In this document: positions 25,120 through 32,243 of the stretch, one piece after another | Layout: each line of letters starts with the position of its first letter | How positions within the stretch are numbered: the stretch's first letter is position 1 | NCBI RefSeq assembly: GCF_001941965.1 | Contig: NZ_MKZO01000079.1 | Span: 62,001 to 126,000, forward strand | Origin: Pseudomonas putida | GTDB lineage: Bacteria > Pseudomonadota > Gammaproteobacteria > Pseudomonadales > Pseudomonadaceae | Length of the DNA stretch: 64,000 nucleotides | Reading direction: 5' to 3' | The notes under the pieces: model-generated | The model's input: only the letters and a program-made list of their open reading frames with translations | What the model was told of the DNA's origin: nothing | Database searches by the model: none | Translations under genes and position numbers: made by a program

Positions 25120-25138
25120 TGGCGCATTGATCTTTCAA

Positions 25139-25150
25139 GGTGTCGACAAT
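25139..25150. promoter_or_regulatory. Operator 2 of the prp operon
   Basis: A second TGTCGACA core (25141-25148) lies just before the regulator start codon and downstream of the candidate promoter. Its flanks are less symmetric than those of operator 1. Centre-to-centre distance is 73 bases, about seven helical turns, suiting looping or joint occlusion. Confidence 0.55.
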
Positions 25151-25151
25151 C

Positions 25152-25862
25152 ATGCTGGACGCAGCCCAAGCACCCGGAATCGTCCAGGACGAGTCGGAAA
25201 CCCTTTCCGAGAACGTCTTCCGGCGTATCCAGGCCGCCATCGTCAAGGGCGAGATCGCCCCGGGCAGCAAGATCTCCGAGCCTGAGCTGGCGCGCACCTA
25301 CGGCATCAGCCGCGGTCCGCTGCGCGAGGCCATCCACCGCCTGGAAGGCCAGCGCCTGCTGGTGCGGGTGCCGCATGTCGGGGCACGGGTGGTGTCGTTG
25401 TCCCATGCCGAGCTGATCGAACTCTACGAAATCCGCGAATCCCTCGAAGGCATGGCCTGCCGCCTGGCTGCCGAGCGTATGAGCGTAGCCGAGATCGACG
25501 AGCTGCGCCGGGTGCTGGACACCCATGAGCGGGATGCCGCGTTCCAGGCCGGCCTCGGCTACTACCAGCAGGAAGGCGACTACGACTTCCACTACCGGAT
25601 CCTCCAGGGCAGCGGCAACAAGACCCTGGTCAAGATGCTCTGCGACGATCTCTATCAACTGGTGCGCATGTACCGCATCCAGTTCTCGGCCACGCCCAAC
25701 CGGCCGCGCCAGGCCTTTGCCGAACACCACCGGATTCTCGATGCCATCGCCGACCGTGACGGCGAACTGGCGGAACTCCTGATGCGCCGTCACATCGGCG
25801 CATCCAAACGCAACATCGAGCGTCACTACCTGGACGCCACTAGCCCACGAGGTGAGTCATGA
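25152..25862 (+). CDS. GntR/FCD family regulator of the 2-methylcitrate operon
   Basis: The 236-residue regulator has an N-terminal winged helix (ENVFRRIQAAIVKGEIAPGSKISEPELARTYGISRGPLREAI, about 20-75) and a C-terminal FCD ligand domain with the metal or acid-binding residues DFHYRI and the AEHHRILDAIADRD segment. It is the first gene of the prp operon and overlaps prpB by ATGA, so it probably controls its own operon in response to 2-methylcitrate or a related acid. The ATG was chosen; a GTG at 25140 lies inside the operator and has no ribosome site. Confidence 0.88.
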   Translation: MLDAAQAPGIVQDESETLSENVFRRIQAAIVKGEIAPGSKISEPELARTYGISRGPLREAIHRLEGQRLLVRVPHVGARVVSLSHAELIELYEIRESLEGMACRLAAERMSVAEIDELRRVLDTHERDAAFQAGLGYYQQEGDYDFHYRILQGSGNKTLVKMLCDDLYQLVRMYRIQFSATPNRPRQAFAEHHRILDAIADRDGELAELLMRRHIGASKRNIERHYLDATSPRGES

Positions 25863-26749
25863 GTCAGAAAAGCAGTCCCGGCCAGCGCTTCCGCGATGCG
25901 GTCGCTGCCGAGCACCCGCTGCAGGTCGTCGGTACCATCAATGCCAACCACGCCCTGCTGGCCAAGCGCGCCGGGTTCAAGGCCATCTACCTCTCCGGTG
26001 GCGGTGTCGCCGCCGGCTCCCTCGGCCTGCCGGACCTGGGCATCACCGGCCTGGACGACGTGCTCACCGACGTGCGCCGCATCACCGACGTCTGCGACCT
26101 GCCGCTGCTGGTGGATGTCGACACCGGTTTCGGTTCCTCTGCGTTCAACGTGGCGCGTACCGTCAAGTCGATGATCAAGTTCGGCGCTGCGGCCATCCAT
26201 ATCGAGGACCAGGTCGGCGCCAAGCGCTGCGGCCACCGTCCGAACAAGGAAATCGTCTCCCAGCAGGAGATGGTCGACCGCATCAAGGCCGCCGTCGATG
26301 CCCGTACCGATGACAGCTTCGTGATCATGGCGCGCACCGACGCCCTGGCCGTCGAAGGCCTGGAAGCCGCGCTGGACCGCGCTGCCGCCTGCATCGAAGC
26401 CGGCGCCGACATGATCTTCCCGGAAGCCATCACCGAACTGTCGATGTACAAGACCTTCGCCGAGCGCGTGCGCGCGCCGATCCTGGCCAACATCACCGAA
26501 TTCGGCGCCACGCCGCTGTACACCACCGAGGAACTGGCCTCGGCCGACGTGTCCCTGGCCCTGTACCCGCTGTCGGCCTTCCGTGCCATGAACAAGGCCG
26601 CGGAAAACGTCTACACCGCCCTGCGCCGCGACGGCACCCAGAAGAACGTGATCGACACCATGCAGACCCGCATGGAGCTGTACGACGCCATCAACTACCA
26701 CGCGTTCGAGCAGAGCCTCGACGCCCTGTTCGCGCAGAAAAAGGCCTGA
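25859..26749 (+). CDS. prpB: Methylisocitrate lyase
   Basis: The 296-residue enzyme splits 2-methylisocitrate to pyruvate and succinate, the last step of the 2-methylcitrate cycle for propionate. It belongs to the PEP mutase/isocitrate lyase family. VDVDTGFG supplies metal ligands, IHIEDQV follows, and the catalytic loop KRCGHRPNKE has Lys122, Cys124 and His126. Length is normal. It overlaps the regulator gene by four bases and precedes prpC by 60 bases. Confidence 0.96.
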   Translation: MSQKSSPGQRFRDAVAAEHPLQVVGTINANHALLAKRAGFKAIYLSGGGVAAGSLGLPDLGITGLDDVLTDVRRITDVCDLPLLVDVDTGFGSSAFNVARTVKSMIKFGAAAIHIEDQVGAKRCGHRPNKEIVSQQEMVDRIKAAVDARTDDSFVIMARTDALAVEGLEAALDRAAACIEAGADMIFPEAITELSMYKTFAERVRAPILANITEFGATPLYTTEELASADVSLALYPLSAFRAMNKAAENVYTALRRDGTQKNVIDTMQTRMELYDAINYHAFEQSLDALFAQKKA

Positions 26750-26809
26750 GCCAAAGGCCCCTGATTAGCCAAATAGCTTCCATAACAAGTTCAAGAAAGG
26801 AGAGATCCC

Positions 26810-27937
26810 ATGGCCGAAGCAAAAGTACTCAGCGGAGCCGGCCTGCGTGGCCAGGTGGCCGGGCAGACCGCACTGTCGACAGTCGGTCAGGCCGGTGCCG
26901 GGCTGACCTACCGCGGCTATGACGTGCGCGACCTGGCGGCCAACGCCCTGTTCGAGGAAGTCGCCTACCTGCTGCTCTACGGAGAACTGCCGAACCAGGC
27001 GCAACTGGACGAATACCAGGCCCGCCTGAAAACCATGCGCGACCTGCCGCAGGCCCTGAAGGAAGTGCTCGAACGCATCCCGGCCAACGCCCACCCGATG
27101 GATGTCATGCGCACCGGCTGCTCGGTGCTCGGCGCCCTGGAGCAGGAGCTGAACTTCGACCAGCAGCGCGACCGGACCGATCGCCTGCTCGCCCTGTTCC
27201 CGGCGGTGATGTGCTACTGGTACCGCTTCAGCCACCACGGCGTGCGCATCGAGTGCACCAGCGACGAAGACACCATTGGTGGCCATTTCCTCTATCTGCT
27301 GCACGGCAAGAAGCCGAGCGAGCTGCACGTCAAGGTGATGAACGTCTCGCTGATCCTCTACGCGGAACACGAATTCAACGCCTCGACCTTCACCGCCCGG
27401 GTCTGCGCCTCGACCCTGTCCGACCTGTACTCCTGCGTCACCGCAGCCATCGGCTCGCTGCGCGGCCCGCTGCACGGCGGCGCCAACGAAGCGGCGATGG
27501 AGCTGATCGAGCGCTTCCAGAGCCCGCAGGAAGCGGTGACCGAACTGCTGAAGATGCTGGAGCGCAAGGACAAGATCATGGGCTTCGGCCATGCCATCTA
27601 CAAAGAGTCCGACCCGCGCAACGAAGTGATCAAGGGCTGGGCCAAGCAGCTGGCTGACGAGGTGGGCGACAAGGTCCTGTACCCGGTGTCGGAAGCCATC
27701 GACAAGACCATGTGGGAACAGAAGAAGCTGTTCCCCAACGCCGACTTCTACCATGCCTCGGCGTACCACTTCATGGGCATCCCGACCAAGCTGTTCACCC
27801 CGATCTTCGTCTGCTCGCGCCTGACCGGCTGGGCGGCGCACGTCTTCGAGCAGCGCGCCAACAACCGCATCATCCGCCCGAGCGCCGAGTACACCGGCGT
27901 CGAGCAGCGTGCGTACGTGCCGATCGAGAAACGCTGA
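26810..27937 (+). CDS. prpC: 2-methylcitrate synthase
   Basis: The 375-residue citrate-synthase-fold enzyme condenses propionyl-CoA with oxaloacetate. Motifs include LTYRGYDVRDLA near the N-terminus, GSLRGPLHGGANEAAMELIE with the catalytic His, GFGHAIYKESDPRNEVIK with the second His, and the C-terminal catalytic Asp region. Its shortness compared with citrate synthase GltA and its operon position identify it as PrpC. AAGGAGAG precedes the start. A REP pair separates it from acnD. Confidence 0.96.
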   Translation: MAEAKVLSGAGLRGQVAGQTALSTVGQAGAGLTYRGYDVRDLAANALFEEVAYLLLYGELPNQAQLDEYQARLKTMRDLPQALKEVLERIPANAHPMDVMRTGCSVLGALEQELNFDQQRDRTDRLLALFPAVMCYWYRFSHHGVRIECTSDEDTIGGHFLYLLHGKKPSELHVKVMNVSLILYAEHEFNASTFTARVCASTLSDLYSCVTAAIGSLRGPLHGGANEAAMELIERFQSPQEAVTELLKMLERKDKIMGFGHAIYKESDPRNEVIKGWAKQLADEVGDKVLYPVSEAIDKTMWEQKKLFPNADFYHASAYHFMGIPTKLFTPIFVCSRLTGWAAHVFEQRANNRIIRPSAEYTGVEQRAYVPIEKR

Positions 27938-27963
27938 AGCAGACTTTGAGTCCACCGCTGAAA

Positions 27964-28055
27964 CCTGTGGGAGCTGGCTTGCCAGCGATGAGGCCGGCAG
28001 GAACACCCTTGTTGCCAGGCCTGGCCCTATCGCTGGCAAGCCAGCTCCCACAGGG
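27964..28055. repeat. REP pair, outward tails, between prpC and acnD
   Basis: Two REP units are present in the opposite mutual orientation to the usual REPIN here: the CTGTGGGAGC tails face outward and the GATGAGGCC ends face inward, with about 30 bases between. They lie inside the prp operon. Confidence 0.85.
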
Positions 28056-28119
28056 GGCAGTGGGGCTCTTGAGAATAATGATCGACACAAAACCGAACCC
28101 GTGACCGAGCCGACCTGAA

Positions 28120-30705
28120 ATGAACACCGAATTCCGCAAGTCCCTGCCAGGCACCGGCCTGGACTATTTCGATGCCCGCGCGGCGGTCGATGCGATCGCC
28201 CCGGGCGCCTACGACCGCCTGCCGTACACTTCCCGCGTCCTCGCCGAGAACCTGGTGCGGCGCTGTGATCCGGCGACCTTGAACGCCTCCCTGGGCCAGC
28301 TGATCGAGCGCAAGCGCGACCTCGACTTCCCCTGGTTCCCGGCCCGCGTGGTCTGCCACGACATCCTCGGCCAGACCGCCCTGGTCGACCTCGCCGGCCT
28401 GCGTGATGCCATCGCCGACAAGGGCGGTGACCCGGCCCAGGTCAACCCGGTGGTGCCGGTCCAGCTGATCGTCGACCACTCCCTGGCCGTGGAATGCGGC
28501 GGCTACGACCCGCAGGCGTTCGAGAAGAACCGCGCCATCGAGGACCGCCGCAATGAAGACCGTTTCCACTTCATCAACTGGACCAAGAAAGCCTTCAAGA
28601 ACGTTGATGTGATCCAGCCCGGCAACGGCATCATGCACCAGATCAACCTGGAGAAGATGTCGCCGGTGATCCATGCCGAGCGCGGCGTGGCCTATCCCGA
28701 TACCTGCGTCGGCACCGACAGCCACACCCCGCACGTCGATGCCCTGGGCGTGATCGCCATCGGTGTCGGCGGCCTGGAAGCCGAGAACGTGATGCTTGGC
28801 CGCGCCTCCTGGATGCGCCTGCCGGAAATCGTCGGTGTCGAGTTGTCCGGCAAGCCGCAGCCGGGCATCACCGCCACCGACGTGGTGCTGGCCCTGACCG
28901 AATTCCTGCGCAAGCAGAAAGTGGTCGGCGCCTACCTGGAATTCCACGGTGAAGGTGCCCGCGCCCTGACCCTCGGCGACCGCGCGACCATCTCCAACAT
29001 GGCCCCGGAATACGGTGCCACCGCCGCGATGTTCGCCATCGACGGCCAGACCATCGACTACCTGCGCCTGACCGGTCGCGACGAGCAGCAGGTCAAGCTG
29101 GTGGAAACCTACGCCAGGGAAGCCGGCCTGTGGGCCGACAGCCTGGTCAATGCCGAATACGAGCGCGTGCTGCGCTTCGATCTGTCCAGCGTCGTGCGCA
29201 ACATGGCCGGCCCGTCCAACCCGCACGCCCGTGTCGCCACCAGCGACCTGGCTGCCAAGGGTATCGCCGGTGCCTGGGAAGAAGTCCCGGGGCAGATGCC
29301 GGATGGCGCGGTGATCATCGCCGCCATCACCAGCTGCACCAACACCAGCAACCCGCGCAACGTGATCGCCGCCGGCCTGCTGGCGCGCAATGCCAACAAG
29401 GCCGGCCTGGTGCGCAAGCCGTGGGTCAAGTCGTCCCTGGCGCCGGGTTCGAAAACCGTGGCCCTGTACCTCGATGAAGCCGGCCTGACCGACGAACTGG
29501 AGCAACTGGGCTTCGGTATCGTCGCGTTCGCCTGTACTACCTGCAACGGCATGTCCGGTGCGCTGGATCCGCAGATCCAGCAGGAAATCATCGACCGTGA
29601 CCTTTACGCCACCGCCGTGCTCTCGGGCAACCGCAACTTCGACGGGCGTATCCACCCGTACGCCAAGCAGGCGTTCCTCGCCTCGCCGCCGCTGGTGGTG
29701 GCCTATGCCATCGCCGGGACCATCCGCTTCGATATCGAGAAGGATGTGCTGGGCGTGGTCGATGGCAAGGAAATCCGCCTCAAGGACATCTGGCCGAGCG
29801 ACGAGGAAATCGACGCGGTGGTGCGGGCTTCGGTCAAGCCGGAGCAGTTCCGCCAGGTCTATATCCCGATGTTCGCCATCGAGGAGGACAAGGGGCCGAA
29901 AGTCGCGCCGCTGTACGAATGGCGCCCGATGAGCACCTATATCCGCCGTCCGCCGTACTGGGAAGGCGCCCTGGCCGGCGAGCGCACGCTCAAGGGCATG
30001 CGTCCGCTGGCGGTGCTGCCGGACAACATCACCACCGACCACCTGTCGCCGTCCAACGCCATCATGCTCGACAGTGCCGCCGGTGAGTACCTGGCGAAAA
30101 TGGGCCTGCCGGAAGAGGACTTCAACTCCTACGCGACCCACCGCGGCGACCACCTCACCGCCCAGCGTGCCACCTTCGCCAACCCGAAACTGTTCAACGA
30201 AATGGTCCAGGAAAACGGCAAGGTCAAGCAGGGTTCGCTGGCGCGGATCGAGCCGGAAGGCAAGGTCACCCGCATGTGGGAAGCCATCGAGACCTACATG
30301 GAGCGCAAGCAGCCGCTGATCATCGTCGCCGGCGCCGACTACGGCCAGGGCTCGTCGCGGGACTGGGCGGCCAAGGGCGTGCGTCTGGCGGGCGTTGAAG
30401 CGATCGTGGCCGAGGGCTTCGAGCGTATCCACCGCACCAACCTGGTGGGCATGGGCGTGTTGCCGCTGGAGTTCAAGGCGGGCGTGAATCGCAACACCCT
30501 GGGGCTGGATGGCAGCGAGCTGTACGACGTGGTCGGCCAGCGCACGCCGCGGGCGACCTTGACCCTGGTGGTCACCCGGCGTAATGGCGAGCGTGTCGAA
30601 GTGCCGGTGACCTGCCGCCTGGATACTGCGGAAGAGGTGTCGATCTACGAGGCGGGCGGTGTGTTGCAGCGCTTTGCCCAGGACTTCCTGGAAGGCACTG
30701 CCTGA
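28120..30705 (+). CDS. acnD: Fe/S-dependent 2-methylcitrate dehydratase
   Basis: The 861-residue aconitase-family enzyme dehydrates 2-methylcitrate to a 2-methylaconitate isomer. It replaces PrpD in organisms that carry PrpF. The 4Fe-4S ligands are Cys406 (ITSCTNTSNP), Cys472 and Cys475 (FACTTCNGMSG). The swivelling C-terminal domain shows DYGQGSSRDWAAKGVRL and RTNLVGMGVLPLEF. Length fits AcnD. It is followed after a REPIN by prpF, its obligate partner. Confidence 0.95.
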   Translation: MNTEFRKSLPGTGLDYFDARAAVDAIAPGAYDRLPYTSRVLAENLVRRCDPATLNASLGQLIERKRDLDFPWFPARVVCHDILGQTALVDLAGLRDAIADKGGDPAQVNPVVPVQLIVDHSLAVECGGYDPQAFEKNRAIEDRRNEDRFHFINWTKKAFKNVDVIQPGNGIMHQINLEKMSPVIHAERGVAYPDTCVGTDSHTPHVDALGVIAIGVGGLEAENVMLGRASWMRLPEIVGVELSGKPQPGITATDVVLALTEFLRKQKVVGAYLEFHGEGARALTLGDRATISNMAPEYGATAAMFAIDGQTIDYLRLTGRDEQQVKLVETYAREAGLWADSLVNAEYERVLRFDLSSVVRNMAGPSNPHARVATSDLAAKGIAGAWEEVPGQMPDGAVIIAAITSCTNTSNPRNVIAAGLLARNANKAGLVRKPWVKSSLAPGSKTVALYLDEAGLTDELEQLGFGIVAFACTTCNGMSGALDPQIQQEIIDRDLYATAVLSGNRNFDGRIHPYAKQAFLASPPLVVAYAIAGTIRFDIEKDVLGVVDGKEIRLKDIWPSDEEIDAVVRASVKPEQFRQVYIPMFAIEEDKGPKVAPLYEWRPMSTYIRRPPYWEGALAGERTLKGMRPLAVLPDNITTDHLSPSNAIMLDSAAGEYLAKMGLPEEDFNSYATHRGDHLTAQRATFANPKLFNEMVQENGKVKQGSLARIEPEGKVTRMWEAIETYMERKQPLIIVAGADYGQGSSRDWAAKGVRLAGVEAIVAEGFERIHRTNLVGMGVLPLEFKAGVNRNTLGLDGSELYDVVGQRTPRATLTLVVTRRNGERVEVPVTCRLDTAEEVSIYEAGGVLQRFAQDFLEGTA

Positions 30706-30723
30706 TATCGGCGAGGCCCATCA

Positions 30724-30797
30724 GGGCCTCATCGCTGGCAAGCCAGCTCCCACAGGTCACGCGATCCCTGTGGGAGCTGGCTTGCCAGCGATTGGGG
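30724..30797. repeat. REPIN between acnD and prpF
   Basis: A close inverted REP pair with an 11-base spacer occupies most of the gap between acnD and prpF, inside the operon. It ends 31 bases before the prpF ATG. Confidence 0.9.
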
Positions 30798-30827
30798 TTT
30801 CACCAATTGAACTGACAGGACCTATTC

Positions 30828-32018
30828 ATGCCGCACATACCGCAAATCAAGATCCCCGCCACCTACATCCGCGGCGGCACCAGCAAGGGTGTGTTCTTCA
30901 ACCTCAAGGACCTGCCCGAAGCCGCGCAACTCCCTGGCGCCGCCCGCGATGCCCTGCTGCTGCGGGTGATCGGCAGCCCCGATCCCTACGGCAAGCAGAT
31001 CGACGGCATGGGCGGAGCCACGTCCAGCACCAGCAAGACGGTGATCCTGTCGCGCAGCATCAAGCCGGAACACGACGTCGACTACCTGTTCGGCCAGGTC
31101 TCCATCGACAAGGCCTTCGTCGACTGGAGCGGCAACTGCGGCAACCTCTCGGCGGCGGTGGGTTCCTTCGCCATCAGCGCCGGGCTGGTCGATGCCGGCC
31201 GTATCCCGCAGAACGGTATCGCCACTGTGCGTATCTGGCAGGCCAATATCGGCAAGACCATCATCGCCCATGTACCGATCACCAACGGCGAGGTCCAGGA
31301 AACCGGCGACTTCGAGCTGGACGGGGTGACCTTCCCGGCGGCCGAGGTGCAACTGGAATTCCTCGATCCGGCCGCCGATGAAGACGGCGCTGGTGGCTCG
31401 ATGTTCCCCACCGGCAACCTGGTGGATCAGCTCGAAGTACCGGGCGTAGGCACCCTCGAAGTGACCATGATCAACGCCGGGATCCCGACCATCTTCGTCA
31501 AGGCCGAGGCCATTGGCTACGCCGGGACCGAGCTGCAGGACGCGATCAATGGCGATGTCGAGGCACTGGCGCGTTTTGAAACCATCCGCGCCCATGGTGC
31601 GGTACGCATGGGGCTGATCAAGCACCTCGACGAAGCGGCGGGGCGCCAGCATACGCCGAAGGTGGCCTTCGTTGCGGCGCCGGCGGATTACCTGTCGTCC
31701 AGCGGCAAGGCGGTCAAGGCGGGTGAGATCGACCTGCTGGTGCGCGCGCTGTCCATGGGCAAGCTGCACCACGCGATGATGGGCACGGCGGCGGTGGCGA
31801 TCGGCACGGCGGCGGCGATTCCGGGGACCCTGGTGAACCTGGCGGCTGGTGGTGGCGAGCGCGAGGCCGTGCGTTTCGGGCATCCGTCCGGGACCCTGCG
31901 GGTCGGGGCGCAGGCGCAGCAGGTGAACGGTGAATGGACCGTGACCAAGGCGATCATGAGCCGTAGTGCGCGGGTGTTGATGGAAGGGTGGGTGAGGGTG
32001 CCGGGGGATTCGTTCTAG
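30828..32018 (+). CDS. prpF: 2-methylaconitate cis-trans isomerase
   Basis: The 396-residue protein belongs to the PrpF family (diaminopimelate-epimerase-like fold). It has TYIRGGTSKGVFFNLKDLP at the N-terminus, and the block DGMGGATSSTSKTVIL with SGNCGNLSAAVGSFAI. It isomerises trans-2-methylaconitate made by AcnD so that hydration to 2-methylisocitrate can proceed. It is the last gene of the operon, followed by a REPIN and the acnB-side terminator. Confidence 0.95.
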   Translation: MPHIPQIKIPATYIRGGTSKGVFFNLKDLPEAAQLPGAARDALLLRVIGSPDPYGKQIDGMGGATSSTSKTVILSRSIKPEHDVDYLFGQVSIDKAFVDWSGNCGNLSAAVGSFAISAGLVDAGRIPQNGIATVRIWQANIGKTIIAHVPITNGEVQETGDFELDGVTFPAAEVQLEFLDPAADEDGAGGSMFPTGNLVDQLEVPGVGTLEVTMINAGIPTIFVKAEAIGYAGTELQDAINGDVEALARFETIRAHGAVRMGLIKHLDEAAGRQHTPKVAFVAAPADYLSSSGKAVKAGEIDLLVRALSMGKLHHAMMGTAAVAIGTAAAIPGTLVNLAAGGGEREAVRFGHPSGTLRVGAQAQQVNGEWTVTKAIMSRSARVLMEGWVRVPGDSF

Positions 32019-32099
32019 CGCGCTTTCTTCTGCTGGAGAGGCGGTGGTCGTCATGAGGCGGGCACCGCTTTTTTGTTTCTGATCTTTTGGTGTTCTCCC

Positions 32100-32187
32100 G
32101 GGCCTCATCGCTGGCAAGCCAGCTCCCACAGGGTCCGCGGTGCATGCGATCCCTGTGGGAGCTGGCTTGCCAGCGATGAGGCCCTCA
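32100..32187. repeat. REPIN between prpF and acnB
   Basis: A near-perfect inverted REP pair lies between the convergent prpF and acnB genes and directly abuts the shared terminator. Confidence 0.9.
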
Positions 32188-32193
32188 GAAACG

Positions 32194-32225
32194 AAAAAGC
32201 CCCGTCAGACTGACGGGGCTTTTTC
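32194..32225. terminator. Bidirectional terminator between prpF and acnB
   Basis: The stem AAAAAGCCCCGTCAG / CTGACGGGGCTTTTT is a strong symmetrical hairpin 18 bases past the acnB stop codon. Confidence 0.9.
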
Positions 32226-32243
32226 ATTCACACGGGTCTAGCT

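Noticed and set aside
28027..30432. Long minus-strand open frame of about 800 codons opposite acnD
   Set aside because: It is antisense to a gene with clear aconitase motifs, the translation is low-complexity His/Gly/Val/Asp-rich, and it runs into REP sequence. Such shadows are expected at high GC with strong third-position bias.
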